From positions 1,178,001-1,242,000 of the forward strand of contig NZ_CP073092.1 in the NCBI RefSeq assembly GCF_030506365.1: a stretch of DNA of 64,000 nucleotides, written 5' to 3'. Below the pieces are notes generated by a model. The model was given only the letters and a program-made list of their open reading frames with translations. It was not told the origin of the DNA and did no database searches. This stretch comes from Corynebacterium tuberculostearicum. GTDB lineage: Bacteria; Actinomycetota; Actinomycetes; Mycobacteriales; Mycobacteriaceae. Of the stretch, positions 54,247-63,343 are shown in pieces (positions within the stretch are counted from its first letter, which is position 1; the number at the start of each line of letters is the position of its first letter). The position numbers were made by a program, and so were the translations under genes.

Positions 54247-55326
54247 GTGCAAAATAATAGCGTGGCGCATCGCCTCATCTGCCTCGCCTTCGCAGGCCTG
54301 TCTCTGCTGGTAGGCCTGGCTGCGGGCGCCACCCTATTGGGGTTGACCGCCACCCCTGGCGCGTCCTTCGCCGCCGATCATGGACCGCTCATGGTCTTCG
54401 GCTTCGTGGGCGGAGCCATCGGCCTTGAGCGCACCGTTGCCGTGCGCACCTCCTGGGCATGGGCCGGGCCCGTGTGCCACGTTGCCGGCGTGTTGGGTAT
54501 TCTCGCCGGCCTGCCGCGGGCGGTTCCCGCAGTGGGTTTTGCCGCCAGCTTCCTTGTCCTTGGCTTCATTTACGCCACCATCTATCGCCGCCAGGCGAGC
54601 CTCGCGATCCTGGTGCAGGCAGCCGGAGTTATCGGGGGAGTAGCAGCCGCCGCCCTGTGGGCCATGGGCCCGGGGTTCGCCGCGGCGATGCCGCTGTGCG
54701 TCCTCTATGCGGTGGCCACCATTATCGGCGAGCGCATGGAACTAGCGCGCGTCACCATGGCCGGAACCCGCGCCGAAAACCACCTCACCCTTCTGGTTCT
54801 GGGGCTGGCGGCGGCCAGCGTCATCTACGTGCTTGCCCCTGCGGTGGGCTATCGCGCCATGGGCTTGGTGCTCATCGCCATCGCTGCGGCCACCGCGCGG
54901 GTAGACGTGGCCAAGAATTTGGTGCGCTCTCACGGCCTGCCGCGCTACTCGGCGGCGTGCATGTTGGCCGGCTACGGCTGGCTCGCCCTGGGCGGTTATC
55001 TCTGGCTGCTGCACGGGCAGTCCACCGGCTTTGCCTATGATGCCTCAGTGCACGCTATCTTCTTGGGCTTTGTCATGTCCATGATCTTTGCCCACGCACC
55101 CATCATCTTCACCTCCGTCATCCGCCGCCGATTGCCGTACCGACCGGTGCTGTATGTGCCGGTGGCGCTCTTGCATGGCGGCCTCGCGTTGCGCATCCTT
55201 GCCGATTGCGCCGAGCACACCACTGCCCTCCGCACCGGCGGGGTGGTTACGATAATCGCAGTGTTAGTTTTTCTCGCCTGCGGGATTGTCCTGACCGGAA
55301 AGGAGTCGCGCCGTGCGCATTCATGA
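54247..55326 (+). CDS. Polytopic membrane protein, NnrS-like
   Basis: 359 residues with about ten to twelve membrane helices and conserved His: DHGPLMVFGFVGGAIGLERTVAV and VHAIFLGFVMSMIFAHAPIIF are in the style of NnrS, a heme/copper membrane protein tied to nitric oxide metabolism. The start is GTG at 54247. An in-frame extension back to 53944 runs antisense to the DUF2249 gene and is not credible. The next gene overlaps its 3' end by 14 bases. Assignment to NnrS is moderate. Confidence 0.65.
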   Translation: MQNNSVAHRLICLAFAGLSLLVGLAAGATLLGLTATPGASFAADHGPLMVFGFVGGAIGLERTVAVRTSWAWAGPVCHVAGVLGILAGLPRAVPAVGFAASFLVLGFIYATIYRRQASLAILVQAAGVIGGVAAAALWAMGPGFAAAMPLCVLYAVATIIGERMELARVTMAGTRAENHLTLLVLGLAAASVIYVLAPAVGYRAMGLVLIAIAAATARVDVAKNLVRSHGLPRYSAACMLAGYGWLALGGYLWLLHGQSTGFAYDASVHAIFLGFVMSMIFAHAPIIFTSVIRRRLPYRPVLYVPVALLHGGLALRILADCAEHTTALRTGGVVTIIAVLVFLACGIVLTGKESRRAHS

Positions 55327-56491
55327 CGTGTCCCTGGCCGCGCGCGGTCGCTGGCATACCCTGAGCGCCGCCGTTATTGGCTTCTGGATCTTTACCGGCC
55401 TCGGCCTACTCATTGCTGGCTCCTTGGGCGCTCCTGTGGTGTGGTGGGATATCATCCATCCCTTCACCATTGGCGCGCTGACCACGGCAATCATCGTCTT
55501 TTCCACCCATTTCACCGAGGCCTTGACCCGGACTGCGGGCGGGGACTATCGGGGCGTCGGCAGTCGCGTGGGCCTCGTGCAGCTCGGGCTTATCTTGCTG
55601 CTCATTGATAGGGCGGGGTATGACTGGGGCCCGCTTGCCGACGCCGCCTCTGCCCTCATCATCGCCGCCCTCACCTGGCACCTGTGGTTCATCGCGCGGC
55701 GCCTGCGCGGCTCATTGTCTGGTTCTTTTGCCGTGACCGTGCCTTTTTATATCGCGGCGTCCGTGTTCATGATTGCCTCCGTGGTGCTGGTCATCCTCAG
55801 CGGAAATGGGGTAGGCGAGTATTCCCTCCTCGTCGGCGCCCACTCGCGCGGCATGATTTGGGGCTTCGCGTGGCTTACCGTCATCGGCACGGTGGTCACA
55901 TTGCTCCCCACGCTATCGGCCACCGCGATTTCGCCCACCGCTCGCGCGCGGTGTACTCGCGCGCTTACCGTGCACTGCGTTGGCCTGTCCTTGGCGATGG
56001 CGCTGTACGCGGTGGGCCTTACCCGCGTCGCAGGCGTGGCCCAACTGCTCGTGGTCCTCGCGGCGGTGCTCATCATCCAGCCGGTGCTTGCCACCGTTAT
56101 GGGGCGATCGCCGCGGCTGACCACCGCCACCGTGGCCGTTATCGCCGGACTGCTGTGGATGTTGGCGCTGTGTGCCGGTGACGCCATTTCCGCAGCGGTG
56201 GGCGCCTACCCGCGCGCCATCACCCTGATATTGCTGCCAGGCTTCCTCGGTGCCGGCCTCTTGCAGTTGGTCACCGGCGTCCTTCACCACTTGCTACCCA
56301 TCCTTACCGGCGCGCGCCCTAATACCACCGAGCGCACCGGCTACGCCCGTCTGCTGCTCATCAACCTGGGCGGACTGCTGACATTGCTGGGCGCTACCGC
56401 GGCCGGGCTTATCATGATGGGGATAGGCCTTGCCGCCAACGTTATCGCCGTCGGCCGAGCCATCTACCTACAGAAAAGACTGGAGAACTAA
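55313..56491 (+). CDS. Membrane module of a copper oxidase system
   Basis: 392 residues, about ten helices. It begins VSLAARGRWHTLSAAVIGFWIF, with HPFTIGALTTAIIVFSTHFTEALTR near 50-75, then STHF and LHHLLPIL motifs. This pattern matches the membrane part found in front of the copper domains in some actinobacterial multicopper oxidases; here it is a separate gene. It overlaps the preceding gene by 14 bases, and the copper protein starts immediately after its stop. Probably membrane partner or anchor of that protein. Confidence 0.7.
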   Translation: MRIHDVSLAARGRWHTLSAAVIGFWIFTGLGLLIAGSLGAPVVWWDIIHPFTIGALTTAIIVFSTHFTEALTRTAGGDYRGVGSRVGLVQLGLILLLIDRAGYDWGPLADAASALIIAALTWHLWFIARRLRGSLSGSFAVTVPFYIAASVFMIASVVLVILSGNGVGEYSLLVGAHSRGMIWGFAWLTVIGTVVTLLPTLSATAISPTARARCTRALTVHCVGLSLAMALYAVGLTRVAGVAQLLVVLAAVLIIQPVLATVMGRSPRLTTATVAVIAGLLWMLALCAGDAISAAVGAYPRAITLILLPGFLGAGLLQLVTGVLHHLLPILTGARPNTTERTGYARLLLINLGGLLTLLGATAAGLIMMGIGLAANVIAVGRAIYLQKRLEN

Positions 56492-57859
56492 ATGCTGAGC
56501 GTTTCTTCCTCACAACCTGCGGACAAACCCGCGCCGAAGGATTCCTCCTGGGCCTCGTGGCTGCTCATCGGCATCGCGCTGGCAGCGGTCATCGCGCTCG
56601 CGGTGGTCAATTCCACCGGCAAGGGCACGGAGTCTGCGGCACCGGTATCCTCCGGCGAAACGCAGACCGTTGACGTGGGCGTAGACGGTATGGCCTTTAC
56701 CCCCTCGTCCATCGACATCGATCCCGGCACCCACTTGGTGGTCAACTTCACCAACTCCGGCGACCAAGTCCATGACCTTAAGATTGGCGACGCCGAGACC
56801 GGCCGCGTTGACCCCGGCGAGACCGTCCAACTCGATGCCGGAGTCATAGACTCCTCCGAGGAAGGCTATTGCACCATCGCCGGCCACAAGATGCAGGGCA
56901 TGACCTTCCAGGTCAACGTGGGAGACGGCGCAGCTGCAGGGCATGACCATGCGGTGTCATCTGCTAGCAATCCGCACGTAGACGTGCCAACCGCCGCCGA
57001 GCTCGGCGCACAGCGCGACGACTTTTCTGCCTTCGACGCCACCTTGCAGCCGGCCGCTGAGACGAAGACGCACAAAGAGACCTGGACGATGACCGAGGAA
57101 GTCGTGGAGGTCGCCCCCGGCATCAAGCAGATGCGCTGGCTCTTCAACGGCCAAGCCCCTGGTCCCACCCTGCGCGGCAAGGTGGGCGATAAGTTCGAAA
57201 TCACCATCAAGAACGAGGGCTCCATGGCCCACTCCATTGACTTCCACGCCGGCGAGGTCAACCCAGATAAGACCATGAAATCCATCCAGCCGGGCGAGGA
57301 ATTGACCTACAAGTTCACTGCAAACCGTTCCGGCATCTGGATGTATCACTGCTCCACGATGCCCATGTCCCTTCACATCGCTAACGGCATGGCCGGCAAC
57401 GTCATCATCGATCCGCCGGACCTCAAGCCCGTGGACGCGGAATACAACTTCATGGCTACTGACGTCTTCTTGGGTGAGGAATCCACCGGCGCCGATGCCC
57501 AGCGCGTTGCCGACGGCCGCTTCGACCTCATGGCCTTCAATTACTACCCTGGCCAGTATGACGCAGAGCCCATCAAGGCCAAGGTAGGCGATACCGTCCG
57601 CCTGTGGCTGACCAATTTAGGCCCTGACCAGCCGTTGAGCTTCCACGTTGTGGGCGAACAATTCGATACCGCCTACAAGGAGGGCGCTTACCTCATCAAG
57701 AATGAGGACTCGACCGGTTCGCAAGCCCTGGACCTCCTCCCGGCGCAAGGCGGATTCGTCGAGATGACCTTCAACGAGCCCGGTACCTATTCCTTTGTCA
57801 ATCACATCATGACTAACGCCGAGAAGGGCCAGCACGGCAAGTTCATCGTTACCGAGTAG
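56492..57859 (+). CDS. NirK-like copper protein with fused plastocyanin domain
   Basis: 455 residues: N-terminal anchor helix (about 22-40), then a plastocyanin-like domain (about 50-150) with VHDL, GYCTIAGHKM. Next come two cupredoxin domains of the copper nitrite reductase type: HSIDFHAG (His247, Asp250, His252), MYHCSTMPMSLHIANGM (His286, Cys287, His295, Met300) and FVNHIMTN (His438), which supply type 1 and type 2 copper ligands. At the position of catalytic His255 of NirK the sequence reads HVVGEQFD (Gln390). It may reduce nitrite to NO or be an oxidase with altered activity. It begins directly after the membrane gene. Confidence 0.87.
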   Translation: MLSVSSSQPADKPAPKDSSWASWLLIGIALAAVIALAVVNSTGKGTESAAPVSSGETQTVDVGVDGMAFTPSSIDIDPGTHLVVNFTNSGDQVHDLKIGDAETGRVDPGETVQLDAGVIDSSEEGYCTIAGHKMQGMTFQVNVGDGAAAGHDHAVSSASNPHVDVPTAAELGAQRDDFSAFDATLQPAAETKTHKETWTMTEEVVEVAPGIKQMRWLFNGQAPGPTLRGKVGDKFEITIKNEGSMAHSIDFHAGEVNPDKTMKSIQPGEELTYKFTANRSGIWMYHCSTMPMSLHIANGMAGNVIIDPPDLKPVDAEYNFMATDVFLGEESTGADAQRVADGRFDLMAFNYYPGQYDAEPIKAKVGDTVRLWLTNLGPDQPLSFHVVGEQFDTAYKEGAYLIKNEDSTGSQALDLLPAQGGFVEMTFNEPGTYSFVNHIMTNAEKGQHGKFIVTE

Positions 57860-57890
57860 CCCTCCCGCGGTACGGCCCCTCCCGCTCCTC

Positions 57891-58131
57891 CCGCCCTTCG
57901 CGCTCACCAGCGACCGTTCGTGGTCACATTTCATGACCACCGTGAGCGTGAAGGGCGGGTTTGTGTATTGATGCGGGATCGTCCACCCCTCGCGCTCACC
58001 GGGGCGGCGATTTCGCGCTTGCTGCGGCTCCCAGTGAGCGCGAAGGGCGGGGAGGCGGAGACTTCTCCCTTGGCGGTCACCAGCGGAGGTGGAGGACTAA
58101 CCGAGAGGCTGCCGGTGAGCGCGAAGGGCGG
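57891..58131. repeat. Cluster of five 17-bp interspersed repeats (REP-like)
   Basis: The unit GTGAGCGCGAAGGGCGG occurs directly at 57942-57958 (one change), 58034-58050 and 58115-58131, and inverted at 57891-57907 and 57983-58000 (changed near one end). Inverted pairs 1-2 and 3-4 could fold into stem-loops. They lie between the convergent copper-protein gene and mobA. The fifth copy encodes most of the last 12 residues of MobA (HTALRAHRQPLG). Confidence 0.8.
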
Positions 58132-58684
58132 TGTGGGCAGTGAACGCAGGGAGCTCGCGCAGCTCGGCGCGGGTGTCGTAGTCGCGTTCGGCGCCGGTGC
58201 CGGGAATCTCGACGAAATTGGCGCCACGGATGAGGCGGCGGACGGAGACGTTCCGGGTAGTGGGAAGGGATTCGAGCTGTGCGTGGAGCGCGGAGGTGCG
58301 CCAGAGGGAACACAGCGGCTGGAGGTATCCGTCGGCGGCGCGGGTGAGTACGGCATCGGCCGTGGAGGAGACGAGGGCCGAGTGCAGGCGGGGAAGCAGT
58401 AGCGGCGAATCGGGGGCATCCACGGCGAAGAGGGCGAGCTCGGAGCAGTGGGATAACGCCTGGGCGCCGGCCGCGATGCCGGCGACGGGACCGCCGAAGA
58501 GCGGTGACTCGCAGACCTGGGGCAGGCCGAGGCGATGCGGGGAGACGGTTACGGTCGGGGTGCCGTAGGGAAGCTGGGCGAGCAGGCGGTCGATAAAGCG
58601 CGTGCCGTGGGCAAAAAGGGAGGCCTTATCGGCGCCGCCCATGCGCCTGCCGTGGCCGCCGGCGAGGATGACCGCGCCGAGCAT
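58097..58684 (-). CDS. mobA: Molybdenum cofactor guanylyltransferase
   Basis: 195 residues with LGAVILAGGHGRRMGGADKA, the nucleotide-binding loop of MobA, and SPLFGGPVAGIAAG, FAVDAPDSPLL later on. It joins GMP to Mo-molybdopterin to give Mo-bis-MGD, the form used by nitrate reductase-type enzymes. Its C-terminal tail is encoded by a 17-bp repeat. It overlaps moaC by one base. Confidence 0.9.
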   Translation of the reverse strand: MLGAVILAGGHGRRMGGADKASLFAHGTRFIDRLLAQLPYGTPTVTVSPHRLGLPQVCESPLFGGPVAGIAAGAQALSHCSELALFAVDAPDSPLLLPRLHSALVSSTADAVLTRAADGYLQPLCSLWRTSALHAQLESLPTTRNVSVRRLIRGANFVEIPGTGAERDYDTRAELRELPAFTAHTALRAHRQPLG

Positions 58685-59163
58685 TAGGACTCCGGGAGGG
58701 TGCGGGACCAGTCCCCGGAGCGGCCGCCGGATTTCGCCACGATTCCGCAGCGGCGGATATACGCGGAGCGGTCCACGCCCTTGACCATGTCGATGATGGC
58801 GAGCGCGGAAACGTTCACGGCCGTCAGCGCCTCCATTTCCACGCCGGTGCGGTCGGCGGTGCGGACGGTGGCGGAGATGGCAACGTGGTCGTCGGCAAGC
58901 GTGAGCTCCACTGCGCAGCCGTGTACGCCGATGGTGTGTGCCAAGGGAAGTAGTTCGGGGACCTTCTTGGCGGCCGAAATTCCAGCGATGCGGGCTACCG
59001 CGAGGACATCGCCCTTGGGCACGGTGCCATCGCGCAGGGCGGCCATGACCTCGGGTGAGCAGGCTACCTCGCCCTCAGCGGTGGCGGTGCGCACCGTGGG
59101 CTGCTTTTCGGTGACGTCGACCATGTAGGCGGCGCCGTCAGAGTTCAGGTGGGTAAATTCCAT
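58684..59163 (-). CDS. moaC: Cyclic pyranopterin monophosphate synthase accessory protein
   Basis: 159 residues, whole-family match: MVDVTEKQPTVRTATAEG, LPLAHTIGVHGCAVEL, TGVEMEALTAVNVSALAIIDM and VKGVDRSAYI. With MoaA it makes cyclic pyranopterin from GTP. AAGGAG precedes the ATG. The unit is moaA-moeA-moaC-mobA in transcription order. Confidence 0.96.
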   Translation of the reverse strand: MEFTHLNSDGAAYMVDVTEKQPTVRTATAEGEVACSPEVMAALRDGTVPKGDVLAVARIAGISAAKKVPELLPLAHTIGVHGCAVELTLADDHVAISATVRTADRTGVEMEALTAVNVSALAIIDMVKGVDRSAYIRRCGIVAKSGGRSGDWSRTLPES

Positions 59164-59172
59164 GGTTGCTCC

Positions 59173-60372
59173 TTAATACAGATAAACGGTGATGTCCTCG
59201 TCCATTGCCGGCGGCTCGGAGTCGATGACGCAAAAGCCAGTGGTGCCGGCCAGCGACACGACCCGGTGACTGCCGTGGGGTAGGTGCGAGGTGATGACGG
59301 GCGCTGCCTGAAAGTCTACGGTGACGGGGACAATGGTCGGCCGTCCGCGGGAGGCGGGAAGGGGCGAATCCACCCGGGCGCGGAGGTTGACCCGCTGGCG
59401 TGGCGCGGGGTGTCCGGACAGTGCGGCGATAAGTGGCCGGGCATAGAGCTGAAAATCGACGAAGGCTGCCACGGGATTGCCGGGCAAGCACAGCACCGGG
59501 GTGTCATTCCACAGGGAGTAGCCCTGCGGGGCACCCGGGCGCTGGTCGACGCGCCCGAACCACGCGGAATCCGTGTATCCGAGTACGGTGTGCACGACGT
59601 CGAAGGCGCCGGCTGACACGCCACCTGAGGTGATGATGAGGTCGTGGGACGGGGACAACTGATCGAGCGCAGCGGACAGCTCGGCGGGGTTGTCGCCCAC
59701 GTGCACGTGCGTATCTGCGCCGGAGAGGGCAGCGAGCATCGGGCCATTGGAATCCGGTAGTTGGCCGGGGACTAACTCCGCTGGGGAAGCGACGAGTTCT
59801 TCGCCGGAAGAAATAACCGCGATGCGTGGGCGGCGGTAGGCCGTAACGGTATATACGCCGGCGGAGGTGAGGGCGGCGATGACGGCGGCGTCGATAAGCG
59901 TGCCGGCGGTGGCGACTGGCGCGCCGGGCTGGATGTCCTCGCCGGCGGGGCGGATATGCGACTTGGTGGGGGCCTCGGTGATGGTGACCTCGTCCGGAAG
60001 TGCTACCGGGCCGGCCGGGGAGGTGGTGTATTCCACGGGAACGACGAGCATTCCTGCGGTATCGGCCACGGGGGCTCCGGTCATGATGCGCACTGCGTGG
60101 CCGGCGGGCACAGCGATGGGGGCCGCGCCGGCCGGTACATCGCCGGCGACGGGGAGGGTCCATGGCGCGGAGGAGGAAAGATCCGCGGCATGGACGAGGA
60201 AGCCATCCATCGCCGAATTGGCATGGGGCGGCACGGGGAAGCGCGCGGTGGCGTCGGCGGCGAGGACGCGGCCGATGAGGGAGGCGTCGACTGGCGCGGA
60301 CTCGGCCGGCGGCGTGGAAGCCAGCGCGAGTACGGCGTCGAGGTGCGCGGAGATGCTGCGGGGCGTGGACAT
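59173..60372 (-). CDS. moeA: Molybdopterin molybdenumtransferase
   Basis: 399 residues: PVPPHANSAMDGF in the N-terminal domain, IMTGAPVADTAG, then SSGEELV and ITSGGVSAGAFDVV, with LPGNPVAAFVDF near the end, all typical of MoeA, which inserts molybdenum into molybdopterin. The start is ATG at 60372; an in-frame extension to 60549 would run into moaA. It is preceded by moaA with a 10-base gap. Confidence 0.95.
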   Translation of the reverse strand: MSTPRSISAHLDAVLALASTPPAESAPVDASLIGRVLAADATARFPVPPHANSAMDGFLVHAADLSSSAPWTLPVAGDVPAGAAPIAVPAGHAVRIMTGAPVADTAGMLVVPVEYTTSPAGPVALPDEVTITEAPTKSHIRPAGEDIQPGAPVATAGTLIDAAVIAALTSAGVYTVTAYRRPRIAVISSGEELVASPAELVPGQLPDSNGPMLAALSGADTHVHVGDNPAELSAALDQLSPSHDLIITSGGVSAGAFDVVHTVLGYTDSAWFGRVDQRPGAPQGYSLWNDTPVLCLPGNPVAAFVDFQLYARPLIAALSGHPAPRQRVNLRARVDSPLPASRGRPTIVPVTVDFQAAPVITSHLPHGSHRVVSLAGTTGFCVIDSEPPAMDEDITVYLY

Positions 60373-60382
60373 AAGATTTAGG

Positions 60383-61495
60383 TTAGCCGCCGATGGCGGA
60401 CATCGGACGGTCTGGTTGGAGGAAGCCCTCGTCATCAATGCCATGACCGGGCTTTTTGGTCCACATTTCCCCGGCCCAAGCCTCCATGATGTCCTCATCG
60501 CTCGCGCCGGAGCGCAGCAAGTCGCGCAGCGGGGTTTCGGAATTGCCAAAGAGGCAATTGCGAATGGCGCCGTCAGTAGTCAGGCGGGTGCGGTCGCAAT
60601 CGCCGCAGAAGGGGTGGGTGACCGAGGCAATGATGCCCAGCGTGCCGTGCGTGCCATCCGGAGCACTGACCTCCCACAGGGCGGCGGGGGCGGAACCGCG
60701 TGGTTCGCGTGCCGGCGTCATGGAAAAGTGGGTGCGTAGTCGGGCGAGGATATCTTCGGCCGTGACCATGTCCTCGCGGCGCCACTGCTCGCGGGGCCCG
60801 AGCGGCATCTGCTCGATGAAGCGGAGCTGGGTGCCGTGGTGGACGGCATAGTCCGCCAGCGGAACGATGTCTTCTTCGTTGACCCCGGGCATGATCACGG
60901 CGTTGATCTTGATGGGGTGCAGGCCCGCGGCATCCGCGGCGGCGATGGCCTGCAACACGTGGTCGAGCCGGTCGCGGCGGGTGAGCGCGGCGTAGCGCTC
61001 GCGGTCGATGGTGTCGAGCGAGATATTGATGCGGTCGAGCCCGGCCGCGGCGAGGGCGCTGGCGCGCTTTTCTAGGCCAAGCCCGTTGGTGGTCAGCGCG
61101 GTGGATGGGGAGCGGCCCTGGTCGGTGCGCAGCTGTTTGGTCGCGGCAATAATTTTCTCCAGCGACTTGCGCAGCAGGGGCTCGCCGCCGGTAAAGCGCA
61201 CTTGGCGGATGCCCAGCTTGCCGACGCCTATCCGGATCAGCCGGATGGTTTCTTCATCGCTCAAGGTCTGCTCAGTGGGCATCCACTCCAAGCCTTCGGC
61301 CGGCATGCAATAGGTGCAGCGCAGGTTGCAGCGATCCGTCAGCGAGACGCGCAGGTCACGGGCTTGGCGTCCATAGCGATCCAGCAATGCGCGCGTGCCA
61401 TCAGCGGCCGGTGCAGGCAGATCCGCCGGCGGTTTTGCTCGGCCCACGGTAGGCAGGGGCAGGGAAACCACGGGCTGCTGGGAGGAAGGGGTCAT
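60383..61495 (-). CDS. moaA: GTP 3',8-cyclase
   Basis: 370 residues, radical SAM enzyme. The SAM cluster is DRCNLRCTYCMP, and the C-terminal second cluster is CGDCDRTRLTTDGAIRNC. The chain ends in GlyGly as in functional MoaA. First enzyme of molybdenum cofactor synthesis. ATG at 61495 is used; an in-frame start at 61531 adds a segment with no match. First gene of the minus-strand cofactor unit. Confidence 0.96.
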   Translation of the reverse strand: MTPSSQQPVVSLPLPTVGRAKPPADLPAPAADGTRALLDRYGRQARDLRVSLTDRCNLRCTYCMPAEGLEWMPTEQTLSDEETIRLIRIGVGKLGIRQVRFTGGEPLLRKSLEKIIAATKQLRTDQGRSPSTALTTNGLGLEKRASALAAAGLDRINISLDTIDRERYAALTRRDRLDHVLQAIAAADAAGLHPIKINAVIMPGVNEEDIVPLADYAVHHGTQLRFIEQMPLGPREQWRREDMVTAEDILARLRTHFSMTPAREPRGSAPAALWEVSAPDGTHGTLGIIASVTHPFCGDCDRTRLTTDGAIRNCLFGNSETPLRDLLRSGASDEDIMEAWAGEMWTKKPGHGIDDEGFLQPDRPMSAIGG

Positions 61496-61561
61496 TGGTG
61501 CCAGTCTAAGAGAGGGGACGAGGTACACCAAGCTGCAACGGCGACTGACGCGAATTTATTC

Positions 61562-63343
61562 CTAGTTTTCCCGGCTTAAATCGGCGGCGTTGGTGGCATC
61601 GAGGCGCTGGGATTCACCCGGGCCCTTGAGGCGGATGATGTTGTACTCGCCCTCTGCCAGGTGGGCGCGCAAATCTTTCTTATCGAACTTGCCCACGGAG
61701 GTCTTATCGATGGACTTCACAAAGGTCCAATACTCCGGCAGCATCCAGCTCGGCAGTTCCTTGCGCATGCTGGCGCGCAGGCGCTCTGCGGTTTCGATGG
61801 TGGGCGAGGCGCCCTCGGCCAATACTGTGACGGCGAGTGGGCGCTCGACCCACTGCTTATCGGGGTAGCCAATCACGGCGGCCTCGACGACAAGCTCGTC
61901 AGACATGATGAGGTTTTCTAGCTGCACGGAATAGATCCATTCGCCGCCGGAGCGAATGACGTCGCGGGCGCGGTCCTCCACGGTAAGGAAGCCGTCCTTG
62001 GTAACTGAGCCGACGTCGCCAGTGCGCAGCCAGCCATCGGCGGTGAACTTATCCTCCGCGGCCTCGACTTGTTTGCCGCGGAATTCGGAGGCGATTTCGC
62101 CCGGCTCAGCGGTGGGCGAGTGGTAGTAGGAACCGGTGACCAGGTTGCCGCGCACCTGCAGCTCGCCGGCATTGCGGTCGGTGCGAGCGACGACTTGCCC
62201 ATCATTGACCACGCGGTATTCCAGCGAGGCGGGGATGCGGCCCTGGGACACGCGGTAGGCCCAGCGGGTATCGCCGGAGGCGCCCTGGGGCGGGCGGGCA
62301 ACGCTGCCCACGGTCGAGGTTTCCACCATGCCCCACACGTGGACCACATCGACGCCGTAGCGCTCCTCCCACATCTTGATCAGCGTCGGCGGAACGGGGG
62401 AGCCGCCCGCGTAAATCTCCGTGAGCGTCATGCGCTCTGGTGGATGGTGCATGTAGTGGACAAAGAGCTGAATCCAGATGGTGGGCACGCCGTGTGCCAC
62501 GCGTGGAGAGGTAGCGGCGATGGCTTTGGCTAGGGTGGGGGCGGACACGTCGGCGTCGGGAAGCACCAGCGGGGTGCCCGTCATGAAACAGGTGAAGGGA
62601 ACGCCCCAGCTGAGCACGTGGCAGATAGGAATGCAGCACAGGAAGGTCTCGCCATGGGTAATGCACAGCGAGTCTGAGGAACGCAGCTGCATGGCCTCCA
62701 AATAGAGAGACCGGTGTGAATACAGCACTCCCTTGGGTGCGCCCGTGGTGCCCGTGGAATAGCACAGCGCCGCAGCCGTGCGCTCATCTAGTTCGGGCCA
62801 GTCATAGACGGTAGAGCGGCCGTCGATAAGAGCCTCATAGGAATACACCTCAACCCCGCGGGGGAAAAGGTGAGCAAACTGCTGCGCTGGTTGGGCGCCG
62901 GTGATGATGACGCTTCCCACGGAGTCGGTGCCCACGAGCACCTTGCCTAGTTGCTGCGCCAAGCGGGGATCGCACACGATGGCGGAGATTTCCGCATGGT
63001 TAATAATGTGGCGAATCTGGTCATTCATCAGCTGCTTATTTAGTGGGGCAAAAATCGCGCCCTTGCAGGCGGTGCCGAACATTACCTCCAAGTGCTCGGC
63101 GCAATTCCACATAAAGCTGCCTACGCGCTCATCGCTGGTGATACCCAATTCATCGTGAATGGCGTGGGCGAACGCGGCGGCGCGGGCAGCGATATCGCGG
63201 AAGGTAACTTCCTCGGCCGGATCGAATTCCGAGCCGGTGCCCTCACCGTGCCAGGTGGTAACCGTGGTGTCCCCGTGTACCGAGGCACCGTATTCCAAAA
63301 TGCGGGTCAGGGAGAGGGGGATATCCATCATCGTGGAAAGCAT
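61562..63343 (-). CDS. Acyl-CoA ligase (fatty acid, FadD-type)
   Basis: 593 residues of the AMP-binding superfamily: ATP loop YSTGTTGAPKGVLYSHRS, VHVWGMVETST, GWLRTGDVGSVTKDGFLTVEDRARDVIRSGGEWI, and the C-terminal catalytic Lys region KTSVGKFDKK. Forms acyl-CoA from a fatty acid, ATP and CoA; chain length is not clear. TACAGT lies six bases before the ATG, suggesting a leaderless mRNA. Divergent from rho. Confidence 0.88.
   Translation of the reverse strand: MLSTMMDIPLSLTRILEYGASVHGDTTVTTWHGEGTGSEFDPAEEVTFRDIAARAAAFAHAIHDELGITSDERVGSFMWNCAEHLEVMFGTACKGAIFAPLNKQLMNDQIRHIINHAEISAIVCDPRLAQQLGKVLVGTDSVGSVIITGAQPAQQFAHLFPRGVEVYSYEALIDGRSTVYDWPELDERTAAALCYSTGTTGAPKGVLYSHRSLYLEAMQLRSSDSLCITHGETFLCCIPICHVLSWGVPFTCFMTGTPLVLPDADVSAPTLAKAIAATSPRVAHGVPTIWIQLFVHYMHHPPERMTLTEIYAGGSPVPPTLIKMWEERYGVDVVHVWGMVETSTVGSVARPPQGASGDTRWAYRVSQGRIPASLEYRVVNDGQVVARTDRNAGELQVRGNLVTGSYYHSPTAEPGEIASEFRGKQVEAAEDKFTADGWLRTGDVGSVTKDGFLTVEDRARDVIRSGGEWIYSVQLENLIMSDELVVEAAVIGYPDKQWVERPLAVTVLAEGASPTIETAERLRASMRKELPSWMLPEYWTFVKSIDKTSVGKFDKKDLRAHLAEGEYNIIRLKGPGESQRLDATNAADLSREN

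Noticed and set aside
57891..58131. A CRISPR array from the repeated 17-mers
   Set aside because: Copies are in both orientations with uneven spacing and no cas genes are present; REP-like repeats fit better.
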